Position numbers and translations under genes: made by a program. 64,000 nucleotides of DNA from Sphaerolaimus hirsutus (lineage: Eukaryota; Nematoda; Chromadorea; Monhysterida; Sphaerolaimidae), in NCBI GenBank assembly GCA_964036195.1, contig OZ038453.1, positions 21,055,206 through 21,119,205 on the forward strand, written 5' to 3'. The notes beneath the pieces are model-generated. The model was given only the letters and a program-made list of their open reading frames with translations. It did no database searches and had not been told where the DNA came from. Positions 21,137 to 32,154 of this stretch are shown here, piece after piece. How positions within the stretch are numbered: the first letter of the stretch is position 1; each line of letters opens with the position of its first letter.

Positions 21137-21877
21137 GTGGCAGTCCCAAGTAGTGATGGAATGGTGCCATGGCGCTGGCGCCATTTGAGGGCGCCAAAGG
21201 GCGCCGCGCCATGGCGCCATTGGCGCTTGGCGCCCTTTTCCTGTGGCGCCATTGGCGCCTGGCGCCCGCTTTCTGAAAGGTGCCATGGCGCCCTTGGCGC
21301 TTGACGCCCTTTACCCGTGGCGCCCTTGGCGCCTGGCGCCCTGTCCAAAAAGGACGCCAAAATGGCGCCAGCAGGGTTTCAAAGTGAGTAAACGTAACTC
21401 ACATTGTAAATCAAAAATTTTATTTAAAAAATAAAAAGCGCGTGCATTGTTATTTGAAATACGCCGTCTAAAAATGGAGACAGTGGTTCGAGTGGAAGCT
21501 AATATTCCATCTGACGGTTCATCAGACACATTCCTCTTTCCGTGGTGCCTTTGGCGCCTGGCGCGCACTTTCGGAATGGCGCCATGGCGCCCTCGGCGCC
21601 TGGCGGCCTTTTCCTGTGGCGCCCGGTTTCCGAATGGCGCCATGGCGCCATTGGCGCTTGGCGCCCTTTTTCATGCGCTTTTCCATCACTAGTCCCAAGC
21701 CCTGTAAAGTGTAAAGTAAAGTGTCAAATGTAAAGTCAAATGCAAAGTAAACTGTCAATTGTCATGCAAAGTTCAGTAATAAAATATTTTCTGTTTTGTT
21801 TTGATTGACACTTTACTTTGCATTTGACTTTACATTTGACACTTTACTTTACACTTTACAGGGCTTGTGACTGCCCC
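21137..21877. mobile_element. Foldback MITE with TGTAAAGTGTCAA words, interrupted
   Basis: Left end tggcagtcccaag, then the hAT-like MITE 21151-21691, then ccctgtaaagtgtaaagt, ending gggcttgtgactgcccc. Arms are inverse copies of caaatgtaaagtcaaatgc. Related to 8783-9103. Confidence 0.65.
21151..21691. mobile_element. hAT-like MITE, GGCGCC word family, copy 2
   Basis: Ends tagtgatggaatggtgcc and gcgcttttccatcacta, perfect 8-bp duplication GTCCCAAG (21143-21150, 21692-21699). Same word arms as 11484-12403 with a shorter middle. Confidence 0.9.
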
Positions 21878-22458
21878 CAGGGGGTTTATAATTTCACCAG
21901 CAAAATTTGATAGGGGATAATTCAAAGGGAGGGCTTATTCGAGGGGGTCTATTTTTTTGTCAGAAATTTTTGGAAATTTCCCATACTCAGACATAGAAAG
22001 ATCAAGAAAGTTATTTACATAGATGTTATTCCTCGAAATACCCCCCCCCCCTTGAAATACCCCCCCCCCTCGTTTGACCCCCCCCCCTCTCGAGACCACT
22101 ATGAAACAATCACCCCCCCACCTCGAAATACCCCCTCCCCAAATTGAGTGTAAAGAGAACGTACATGACAAATACGGCAGTGCAGAACACACGTTAAAAC
22201 AATGTCGGTGTCACGTTAGAACAGTGTACATACCATCTACATACTAATATTAGTCTACAGAACCTTATAAATGGCGGTTTTTGTTGCATTTTTCGACGTC
22301 TGCGTACGTTTCAGACGACAATTTCGTACTTGGTTTTCAAAAATTTTCTTGTGCAATAATAACCCCCCCCCCTCGTTTAACCCCCCCCCCCCTCTCGGGA
22401 CCACTATGAAACAATCACCCCCCGGGGGGTATTTCGAGGAAATACGGTATATGTGTTT

Positions 22459-22822
22459 TTACACAGCAAAAAATGGGGGGTTGATGCGTCGTGAAGCGTC
22501 TTGAAGTGTCTTCACAGCAACACTTCCCGACGCTTCACGAAGCTGGTCAGCGCTTCCCTTCCCGGCGCTTCACGAAGTTGAATGTGATGACACTTCACAT
22601 CACAGACATGCTGCGTCAACGATGCTGCACAATCTTTGTGAAGTGTCTTCACTGTGTCAGCATCGTGAAGTGCGCTTCACCAAATTTTGGCCATCGTGAA
22701 GCTAGGTGAAGTGTGTGGAAGACACTTCACCAAAAATCTCGTGAAGCGTGTTGAAGCGTGTGGAAGTGTCTTCACAGAGGCCGCTTCACGACGCATCACA
22801 CCCCCATTTGTTGCTGTGATAG
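22459..22822. mobile_element. MITE with CGTGAAGCG/CGCTTCACG words
   Basis: About 40-bp inverted ends: cacagcaaaaaatggggg and cccccatttgttgctgtg, followed inward by tgatgcgtcgtgaagcg and its inverse. The body is dense with gtgaagtgtcttcac-type words in both orientations. Target duplication not resolved. Non-coding. Confidence 0.65.
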
Positions 22823-22827
22823 GCATA

Positions 22828-23191
22828 CCGTATTACCTCGAAATACCCCCAGGGGGTTTATTATTTCGCCAGCAAAATTTGAGGGGGGGATAATTCGAGG
22901 GGGGGTCTATTATTTCGCCAGAAATTTTCGGAAATTCCCCATCCGCAGACGTAGAAAAATCGAACAATCACATAGATTTATATGTGTTTATAGGCATATA
23001 TTACTGTATATACACAAAAACCCTTCCCTAACGTCACTTAATCATCAGTTTTAACGTGTGTTCTGCATGGTACAGATCACAAACTGCGGTATTTGTCATG
23101 TACGTTCACGTTACACTCAATTTTAGGGGGGGGGGGGGGGTATTTCGAGGGGGGGGTTTATTCAAGGGGGAAATAATTCAAGGTAATACGG
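22828..23191. mobile_element. CCGTATT/CTCGAAATA MITE, TA duplication
   Basis: Starts ccgtattacctcgaaata and ends attcaaggtaatacgg, with TA on both flanks. G-rich blocks inside. Directly follows the CGTGAAGCG MITE. Confidence 0.75.
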
Positions 23192-23199
23192 TATATAAC

Positions 23200-23838
23200 T
23201 GAGGCCTCTACTTCTAAAAGTCGACAAGTACACAAAAAGTGATTTTGAGTAAATTGCATTACAAGTTTCAGACCCAATTCCAGGCCGGTGGTACATGTCC
23301 AATTTGGTTCTCTCATGCTTTCCATTAAGTTCCATATGTTGACAATAAAGTGTCAAATTTTCAGCCACTGCTCTCAACCTGTATGTGAAAAATGGGGTGT
23401 CCAGTAATTTCTATTCGGTCAGAGCAAAACTGTTTTTGGGAGGGAAATGGACTTTTTGCACTCGCGAACATTTTTGTACCCCGCGAAGACGAAGCTGCCT
23501 TATGGGTAATTTGTGGACATGTCGACTTTTAGAAATCAGTGCCCATGATGGACTTATCACATTTCTTGCTATTTTTTTCCAAACAAAAATGAAGAGAAAG
23601 GGTGGACTTGTCGACTTTTAGCCCGAAACTTAGTGGACTTGTCGACTTCTTGCCCAAAATTTTTGCATTTTTTCCCCAAAAATGTCAAATTTGGCACTTT
23701 GCCATATGGGCATGTGAGGTCAAAAAATTTATGGAAAATGATAAAAATGTGCGGAAGTAGCCCCAGATTCCGACGAGAGACGTTTCCGGGCCTAACTCGA
23801 AATTTTGGACTTGTCGACTTTTAGAAGTAGACGCCTCA
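23200..23838. mobile_element. Foldback with GGACTTGTCGACTTTTAG words
   Basis: Left arm gaggcctctacttctaaaag, right arm cttttagaagtagacgcctc. The word gtggacttgtcgacttttag recurs at least four times inside. Non-coding; the short frames here are fragmentary. Confidence 0.65.
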
Positions 23839-23842
23839 ACTG

Positions 23843-25125
23843 CAGGGTTGGTTTTATAAAAATCATTTGTATACAAATTGTATAAAAATGTATTTTTTTA
23901 ATTTTTTAATCTTGTTTCATTTTATTTTATTTTATTCCAAAATGTTTATAAAATTAAAAAATGGAACTATTTTACAAAATTTTTACAAAAATTTTACAAA
24001 AAAATCAAATCTTTCATGCAAGGCCAACAAAATGTTATCATTAGACCTAAACATGAAAAACTTTCAAGTGAAATTTTTTGCATTACTTTACAAAACTTTG
24101 CATGCAGTAGGTATTGTTAGCTAGTTAAAAGTGTATGTTAACAATTATTGATAACAATGGTTTGCACTTTTGGTGCAACAAGAGCATCTGCTGCGTGCCA
24201 AGAGCCGCCGCCAGCCAGTGGATTTTTTTTATGCATGCCAAATGCTAATGAGCGCAAATAGCACCCTGGGATGCTACATTCTTTTACACTTTTATTTATT
24301 TACAATCAAGTGTGCCAAGAACGTGCCCTGGATCATATTTCAATTGATTAATAAATGTGGCGATGATTGTCACCGCGAAGACATCTCATTTTGTGGCGGT
24401 GACATCCAAAAAGCAGGCGGTGACAATCACTGCGTCACCGCCACATTTTATGTCACTGGCAACAACTACTGAAGTGTGCAGGGTGTAAAATGTCATGCAA
24501 AGTGTCAATTCTCATGACAAATGTAAAGTAAAGTGTCAAATGTCATGTCAAATGTCAAGCAAAGCATCAATTGTCATTATAAATGTCATGCAAAGTGTAA
24601 AACGTTTATTCAAATCATCAAATATTTCTGTATCCAAATTTTATGTTTTTGTATCCAAATCATTTTGTATCAAAATGTTTGCATATGATTTGGATACAAA
24701 AACAACAACAAGATTTCGATACAAAACATAAAATTAGGATACAATGTGCTGACCACTTGACACTTTGACTTATATTTGTCATGACAATTCACACTTTACT
24801 TTACATTTGTCATGACAATTGACACTTTGCATGACATTTTACATGACATTTAACACTTCACAGGCTTAGTACAGCACCCAGTTCCCAAAATAGACAGGTA
24901 GAAACTCAAGCAACACAATCAAAATTTTACAAAAAATATGAATTTTTATACAATTTTACAAAAATTCGATTTTTTATACACTTTTACAAAAATTTTACAA
25001 AAATTCGAATTTTTATACAATTTTTATTTTTATTTTGAAATTTTCCATTTTATTTTTTTTATTCTTAAATATTCCATTTTATTTTTATTTTATTTTTATT
25101 ATTTTCTGAGATTTTGCCAACCCTG
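23843..25125. mobile_element. hAT-like MITE, CAGGGTTGG ends, hosting a foldback
   Basis: Ends cagggttggttttataaaa and attttgccaaccctg, flanked by perfect CTCAACTG (23835-23842, 25126-25133). Arms are AT-rich ttttacaaaaatt words. A TGTCATG foldback (24475-24872) is nested; 24360-24470 has a gtcaccgc/gcggtgac inverted word cluster. Confidence 0.82.
24475..24872. mobile_element. Foldback MITE with AAAGTGTCATGTCAAATG words
   Basis: Left gcagggtgtaaaatgtcatgc, right tgacatttaacacttcacagg; the centre is an inverted pair of gtatccaaatttatg-type words. Same family as 16519-17014. Confidence 0.6.
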
Positions 25126-25581
25126 CTCAACTGTATATTCCTCGAACAAAACTGAATTAAGAATACAAAAGAATGTTTGCCTGCATCAGTGACAGCTGAT
25201 ACATCAGCAGGACAGCGCCAAGCGCCAGACGCGCCATGGTGCTTTTTGCTTTGGTGCTAGCGCCAAGCGCCAGCGCCATGGCGCTGTTACATCACTAGCC
25301 CGGATCACAAACCCCCGCTATTGTCATTTACGTTTTCTATACACTGAATTTGGGGGTAATTCGAGGGGGGGTTATAAATTCATAGTGGCCATTTTGAGGG
25401 GTTATTTCGAGGGGGTGGTATTTTGAGGGGGTATTTCGAGGAAATGCGGTACTAAACTTTCGCTTGATCAGCTCAAAATCAGGAAATTTTGTGTAAATAT
25501 GTGCGCAAAAATTACCTGTTTTTCGCGAATTAAAACCTGAAACTGAAAATCGTCCTCGATCAGTTGATTTTACTTTTACAG
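25126..25581. repeat. Intron before exon A', paralogous to 4900-5281
   Basis: Includes a TAGTGATG-type MITE remnant (25205-25296, gcgccaagcgccagcgcc to gttacatcacta) and a CTCGAA piece (25345-25452). Both are shared with the first unit and so predate the duplication. Confidence 0.65.
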
Positions 25582-25707
25582 GTGGAAGATGGTTGGATTG
25601 GCTTGGTGGACAACAGTTCTGAACCATCGCCAACTGACAACTTGGCGGGGTATTATTTCACGGACAAAGGGCATGATCCCTCCAGGGTTTACACATTTGG
25701 CCACCCG
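25582..25707 (+). CDS. Exon A' of CTLD/TSP1 gene: C-type lectin middle segment
   Basis: 126 bp, acceptor ttttacag, donor gtatgt, phase 0-0, 42 codons. Starts VEDGWIGLVDNSSEPSP and ends YTFGHP; differs from exon A by two inserted codons (DN) and several substitutions around DKGHD. WIGL marks the CTLD core. Its downstream partner B' is 29.4 kb away because a LINE carrying a BEL element sits in the intron. Confidence 0.85.
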
Positions 25708-25762
25708 GTATGTTACTAGATTAATTGACGGTTTTTGTAATGAACCCCAATACGGTTATGAT

Positions 25763-26370
25763 TAGGGTGTCAAAAAACACTGAACACGTAAACGGAAGCG
25801 GAAATTTTTTTTTGCACTTGCCGGAAAATGGAAATGTAAAAAAATTTTGCACTTGTCGGAAATGAAAAACAAAAAAAAATGAAATGCCAGAAAATGGAAA
25901 ACGGAAAGCACAAACTTGCACGGAAACAGAAAAATTGCAAAATTTTTGCCGGAAATCGTTTAAAAAATTCAGAAATTAAGCTGGAAATGGAGAACACTTT
26001 GAGAACTTTCTTGGAAACAGAATTTTTTTGCATAATTGAAAAACCATTTTGGCTGAAACAGAAAACAGAGTATTGAGCCAGAAAATGGCAAAAAATGCAG
26101 AAAAGAGGCAAATTGAGCCAAAAAAAAATCTGAAAAACAGGGAATTGAGCTGGAAATGGAAGAAGGCTTGGGGAAAAAGACAGAAAATTGATCTGGAAAA
26201 TGGAAAATCAGCCGGTAAAATTGAAGCAGAAATGGAAAAACATTGAGCAGCCAAAAAACGGAAACAGAAACGGAAAACCAGAATTCAGTGGCCAGAAAAC
26301 AGAAATGAAAACAGTAAAATTTTGCCTGCTGGGAACGGAAACGGAAATAGGAAAACCATATTTGCTGTGA
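25763..26370. mobile_element. TAGGGTGTC hAT-like MITE, GGAAA word family, right end lost
   Basis: Starts tagggtgtcaaaaaacac at the same site as 5457, proving insertion before the gene-segment duplication. Filled with ggaaaacagaaa variants. The right end near 26370 does not show the cacccta terminus. Confidence 0.65.
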
Positions 26371-26412
26371 TAATTCCCCATCAAATGATTCCCCCTGTTA
26401 GATGAGTGAGGA

Positions 26413-27579
26413 ATAGTGATGTAAAAAGCGCCAGACTTTTGGCGCCATGCGCCAAAAGCGCCATGGCGCTTTTGGCATGCGAGCGCCAAGCGCCAATGGC
26501 GCTACAGCAAAATAGCGCCAAGCGCCAAAAGCGCCATGGCGCTTTTCTGGACCATGGCGCCAAGCGCCAATGGCGCCAGAGGATGTTGGCGCCAAGCGCC
26601 AATAGCGCCAGCGCCAAAAAATTTTGCTGCTCATAAAGTGCAACCATGCTAATGCAGTGCTAGTTACATATGTATTTGTGTGAGAAGCAAGATATAAATA
26701 AGTCAAATCGAGTTAACTTTTCTTTATCTGATGTTATTTTACATCTGAGAGTTGGGTATTTCTTCTAATAGAATCGCATACCTCCAATAGAACTACACCT
26801 ACAATAGAACGGCAGGTTTTAGCACGTTTGCGTGACCACGAAAACAGTAAAATGGCACCCCCCCCAATATAACGGCAGGTAGAAATTACGTTGGAAGATT
26901 CATGGTTGTTTTCACATTTTATTTTGTTTGAATTGATTCTGTGATATGGAATGTTGTTTATGTTTCATAAAAACACTATGTTCAAATGAAGAATGTGTGA
27001 AAAATATTGGTGAAAAAATAGAATGGCAGCCTCCAATCAAAAGACACCTCCAATAGAATGCCAGGTAAAAAAGGTGATGAAAAAATAGAATGACGCTTTT
27101 CTATTCGAAGTAATACGGTAACAATGGCTAGCCATCTCAAAAAAAGTGCTTAGATACGTCGAACGTGCATTTTAACGTCGTTCGTCGCCTCGTGAGCAAG
27201 CTTTGAATTGGGATGGGAATCATTAGGCCCATTATTCCGGAAAAGTTTTGGATATCCCCGCACGGAAATGGTTTACAAGTAAGCAAGTACGTAGATTTGT
27301 TCTTCCTGGAATACGCTTAAACACATTTACTCATGTATTAGGTTGTCAACTAAGTAACATTAATTTTTTGCGATCACACATATGCAAAAAATTAAGGTTA
27401 CTTAGTTGACAACCTTATAAATTATGCACACAAAGTATTTTTACATAAAAAATGATATATTTTTTTGAACCACTTGGCGCTTTTTTGGCGCTTTTTAAAA
27501 ACGCTAGCGCCAAGCGCCAATGGCGCCACGGCATCATAGCGCCAAGCGCCAAAAGCGCCATGGCGCTTTTACATCACTA
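26413..27579. mobile_element. hAT-like MITE, GCGCCAAGCGCC word family, with nested MITEs
   Basis: Ends tagtgatgtaaaaagcgcc and ggcgcttttacatcacta, flanked by perfect GTGAGGAA (26405-26412, 27580-27587). The body contains a repeat with caatagaatgccaggt words ending attcgaagtaatacgg (about 26760-27120) and the 80-bp mariner MITE (27338-27417). Confidence 0.85.
27338..27417. mobile_element. 80-bp mariner-type MITE, second copy
   Basis: Same element as 13784-13863, inserted in the other orientation, flanked by TA. Starts ttaggttgtcaactaag and ends ttagttgacaacctta. Confidence 0.87.
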
Positions 27580-27853
27580 GTGAGGAATAAATAGTTCCCT
27601 CTTGAAAAATTCCCTCTCAAGCATATTATGATCAAGTTGTTTTGTCCAATTTGATCAAAATGGTATGTTATTTTGTGAATAAAGCATATTTCATGAAATA
27701 ACTTACTGTATTTATTATTATTATTTACCAATGGGATACAGGGCCCTACCCCTTTGCAGGGTTTCGCCCTTCCCTTACTACAACTCAACTTAAGCCTGAG
27801 GTTGTCAGCTCTACGTCACTGTGATATGAGGCAGTTAGAGATTTCTTATCTAT

Positions 27854-30783
27854 CTATCTATCATGCAAATGGCTGGTCCCGTAGACCAATAACTTGTCAA
27901 GCTCTCTTCTGTGATTGTGACATACTGAGCTGCCAAGGGGGTTGCTTGACCATCTACACGGAACTGAGCATGTGACATTCCTTAGATTAGATCTTAAAGT
28001 ATCTGTCCCCTTACACACGTGTAATAAGTGATGCAGATTTGCCACTATTTTTATATATTTGTTGGAGCAGAGGCTGCATAACTTGTGCCCGCCCTTGCCC
28101 CTTGTATGTAGGGCATTAAGCCTTGCCCCAAACCAGTTTAATTCGTTGTAGCAAACACCCTTAATCTCTATTGATTCTTCTTCTTTGTTTCTGTATGACA
28201 GAGCTGTTTGACCCCGAAGGGTTTTTAGTGTTGAAGCTCTACGATGTCTATAAATGTGTGTCTTTATATCTGCTTTAGTCAAACCATTTGTATCTATGAT
28301 CAGGTCTAGCGATTCTTTCGCACCCTCTCTTATTGTCCTGATAGTATTATCGATATGTAATCTCTTATTTCCGGCAAGAGTGCTATCGATATCCCATGCT
28401 CTGTAGAGCCATCTAGTTTTATCTACTCGTGCCATGTAGTTATCATTTGTTAGTACTAATTGATAGTATTTATCTGACGGCAATATCCCATCCAGATCAT
28501 GAAGCAACGCAGCGCTGCTGGTTTGACACGGCAGTCTTGCAATAAGCCGCATTGTACGCATATATATTCGGTCCATTTCAGTAAGCATTGTTTTAGATAG
28601 GCCAGTAATCTCTACACCAAACATAATAGCTGGTTCAACATATGCCTTCCATGTTATCTTTCCGTTATATATAGGCGCACCCGAGTTTCATGCTGCGGAT
28701 ATTGCAAGACTAGAAAGCTGTTTCATTTTCGTCAACCGATTAGCTTTGTGTTCGAAGAATGGATCTGGACCTCTGTTGATCTGGACTCCTAGATATCGGA
28801 TACTATCTGTCTCTTTCAGTGAGGTAAACGAGGGGTGCTTTGGATCACCGATCTGTAATGCCCATTCTCTTTTTTTGCGTTTTGAAGTTCCCCACCGAAG
28901 CACTTCGCTCTTAGAGGGATTGATTGATATGCTCCAAGTCCATGACCATTCGCTGAATACTTTTAACAAAGTTTCTAGATCACTATCTTTACTGGCCAAT
29001 AAGACTATGTCATCGGCGAAGAACAGTGCCGGTATTTTATCCTCGTTTACTCCACATTTGGCGCCGCAGCCTGTTTCAAGTAGAACGTTGGCCAGGTCAT
29101 GCATATAGATTGCATATAGTGTCGGACTTAGTGCACAGCCTTGTGCAACACCTTGTGAGTAATCTAAAGGGGTGCTTTCATAACCACCATATGTCATTAT
29201 TGCCTTCGTCTTTGCGTATACGCGAGAGATAGCACCTACAAGTACTTCAGGTATTCTCATTTTTCTCATTTTTTCCCATAGTTTTGCCCTGTCTACGCGA
29301 TCAAATGCTTTTACGGCGTCCACAAAGCATGTAACAAACTCATTACCATTTGCTTTAGCGTAGTTAAAACATGTTTTCAATATTTGAACATTGTCTAGTG
29401 TTCTTCTACCTGGACGGAAGCCACCTTGCATTTCTGTAAGCGCGTTGGTAGCTTCTAACCAACGGATAAGTCGTTTGTTTATTATTGACATATAAACTTT
29501 TTTGACGTTACAGGACAACCCAAGGGTTCTGTAATTTAGCAAGTTACTCTTGTCGCCTTTCTTATGAAGAAGTATCATTTTACATAAGGCGGCATCAATA
29601 GGAATATCATCCCCATGGAGCCAACCATTGTATATATCAAGTAGTTTTGCCATGTGTGTATCACTCAAGAGCTTCAGATGTTCATGGAACACAGAGGTCG
29701 TCCCCCCCGATTTATTGTTTTTTAGTTCATGGATGGCCACTTCAAGTTCTACCATAGTTATCTCCATTGTCAGTTTCTTTTTCTGTCTATAGGATGTGTG
29801 GATCGGTCTCACTGAATGTGTTGAGATTTGTGAGGCTCCTTGACCTGGATTTTTGCTCATAACCACAGACCAGGCCTTTTCTAATTCATGTTTCATCTGA
29901 ACATCATTAGATACAATGTCGCCGTTTTCGGAATGGATTGTATGAGTTAGGCCTCTATCACCCTGCCTGATATCATTGACTTTTTGGTATACCGCATTAA
30001 TTTCTGTGGCAGCTCCCAATTTTGCCATTTTTTCTATAGCATGATCTTTACGATTCTTCTCTTGTTCACATTTTAGTTTGACAAGTCTCTTTCTTTCTAA
30101 ATGCAATTGGTCGAATAGCTGATCTATTTCATATTTATTGGTTGCGCAATTTACTCCCGATACTGTCGGAATTTCTTTTCTTTTTATCAGCCTTCTCAAT
30201 TTGGCAATCACCTTCCCCTGTTTGCGTATACTCACAGGGACTGTGGTTGGTTTTGGTGTCACTATTTTCACAATAGCTGCTTCGGAAATCCCATGTATGA
30301 CGTCATCGTATGTGGAGAAATTTTTCTCAGATAGTTTTCGCATGAATTCCTTTTGCTCTGCTTGAGATTTAGGTCGACCAATTTTTAGTTTTTCTGTCAT
30401 GCTTTCATAGCAGTAGTTTAGCCTCATCACAATAGCATTGTGATCCGATTGTATACTACTATGTTCACCCAATTCATCGATAAATCCAGATGATAACAGA
30501 TTGTGATTGTTTGATAAGCACAAATCAATCACTGATTGAGCATTTTTCCTTTTAAACGTCCATAATCCCTGTAGGTCTGGATTTAGTAGTAGTAGTCCAC
30601 TCGTTTGGATAAAATTCCGAACTAGGCGACCATTTTCATTTATTGTTGGGTCGTTTTGTGGTATACCGCAGATGTCAGAGCCTATGTGACCGTTGAAATC
30701 ACCCAATATAATCACATCTTCGTTGCACTTTGAATATTTAAGTGATGCAATTGAGATATATTCCAGGCTATTTTTGTTCAGTT
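27854..30783 (-). pseudogene. LINE ORF2, 3' part: endonuclease C-terminus, reverse transcriptase, zinc finger
   Basis: Continues in frame from 43027 once the BEL element and one target duplication are removed. Endonuclease motifs GDFNGHIG and SDHNAI (catalytic Asp and His) lie near the start. RT blocks: GFRPGRRTLDN, FVDAVKAFDRVD (motif A) and FFADDIVLLA (motif C with the two catalytic Asp), preceded by QGCALSPTLYAIYMHDL. The C-terminal part has CSLCSNKY...HHLLHVC, the cysteine-histidine motif common after LINE RTs. A single in-frame TGA at 28690-28688 separates SLAISAA from NSGAPIYNG, a nonsense change. The final stop lies in a short ATAG microsatellite at 27848-27864. Confidence 0.88.
30779..30783. 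repeat. Target-site duplication CAGTT, left
   Basis: CAGTT directly precedes the 5' LTR and is repeated at 43027-43031 after the 3' LTR. Five bases is usual for BEL/Pao integrases. Confidence 0.93.
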
Positions 30784-31877
30784 TGTGTAACATTATCGTA
30801 AAATGTAAAACCTTTAATATTTAAGTTGACGTTCTCATGTTCGCTTTTATATTTAATTAATTCAATTTATTAAGATTCCATTTTTATTCACATTCCATTT
30901 CTTAACATCTTCACATTCGTCATTTAATATCTCAAGCAACGTTGTTTACAACGTGCGCTTTACATCGCTCACATATTTAGATCTTAGTCATTGCTCACAT
31001 TCCGCCACATTTCCTTGACAAGCAGCACGCAAATACGCTGTCATGTTTATGTTAAGCGGCGGGCTCGCCCCAAGCGGGGGGCCGGGCCCGCGCGCCATTT
31101 CAAATGCTGTCTGGCTTGTCTCACATTTTCACTATCTTGTCAGTTTAGCTCGCTTTTCATCGGAGAAGCGAGCGGACAAGGATTGAACTTTCACAATCGG
31201 AAATGTTGGGTAAAAATCGGAGATTAGAGGTGACCGATTGGCGCCAAGTCAATCGCCATCGGTCTGGCCCTTAAAAGCCGATTTCACAGCTAGAATGGGC
31301 AGTGTTTGCAACCTCGTCAACTTCACAAGAATCTCTTCCTAGGATCTAAATAAGCGCCGTTGTCACTTTATTAAGTCGCTTGTTTTTGGTGCTAAGTTTA
31401 ACTCTTGGTGCTTTAAGTCACCTCAGTGCTTTATTCACACCTGCGCTGTTTAAGGTGCTTTTCTCACAACCGCGCCACTTAATTCGCCTTTTGTCGTAAT
31501 TAAGTGCCTTCTTTAAATTGCCTTATTTTCTACGGTAATTAGAGTTTATTTTACGTTTTATTTAAGTAATTAATTTAGTTGTAAATTAATTCCTTTGTTT
31601 ACGTATAATTTTATATATATTTTATTTACACTTATTTCTTGGTATTTATTTGTCTAAATAAAAACGTTCGTCAAAACCTTTTGTAATCTAAATTTACTTC
31701 ACACTAACTCACGTCAATTCACTTCAACTCAACTAATCACATTTTGATAAAATAACGGAACGTCAACTAAGAGACGACGCTTCACGTCAACTTTCATACG
31801 TTCACATTTGTCCTCTTCCTCGGTTAGGAATAGGAGCTAGTTCACAAGTCAATCAACAAGTTCCGTATTATTTTACA
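30784..31877 (+). repeat. BEL 5' LTR
   Basis: 1094 bp starting tgtgtaacattatcg and ending tattattttaca. It carries an AATAAA at 31657-31662 followed by a T/G-containing stretch, the likely polyadenylation region. I counted 14 TCACA words in it. Confidence 0.95.
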
Positions 31878-31898
31878 TGGCGCAGCAAGCAGGGTGAC
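31878..31898 (+). promoter_or_regulatory. Primer-binding site of BEL element
   Basis: tggcgcagcaagcagggt directly follows the LTR; TGG at the start pairs with the CCA end of a tRNA primer. Which tRNA cannot be told without a tRNA set. Confidence 0.7.
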
Positions 31899-32154
31899 TA
31901 ATTAACTAATTGGTCACTCTAATTAAGTCGTCTCGCGCGAAATTTCATTGGAAATTGAGTTTCACAGCCTTAGTCACACGCACGAGGTTACGGTAATACG
32001 GTTTTGGACGCAAAATCGTTAGTAGCGCGTGCATATTTACTTACAATTTTACAAGTACAAGTCACAAGTAACGAAATATTTATTTTTATTATTTTATTTC
32101 GTTCACAGCTAGCTACCACATTGCTAATAAGCAAACCATCGATCGAAATTTGCC

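Larger units (their letters stand above)
21112..22447. mobile_element. Nest of CTCGAAATA MITE(s), split by a foldback and a hAT-like MITE
   Basis: The outer element starts TA-ctgtattacctcgaaata (21112). A foldback (21137-21877) interrupts it at cccccagg; the foldback is in turn split by 21151-21691. The outer material resumes at gggggtttataatttc (21877) and runs to gaggaaatacgg (22447). 22020-22170 and 22355-22430 are C-rich blocks, so more than one CTCGAA element may be joined here. Confidence 0.6.

Noticed and set aside
22491..22893. Frames rich in His, Thr and Phe that look protein-like
   Set aside because: They translate the CGTGAAGCG/CGCTTCACG words of a MITE with inverted ends.
28688..28690. 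TGA read as selenocysteine or readthrough in the LINE RT
   Set aside because: No supporting context; the element also suffered a large insertion, so decay is the default.
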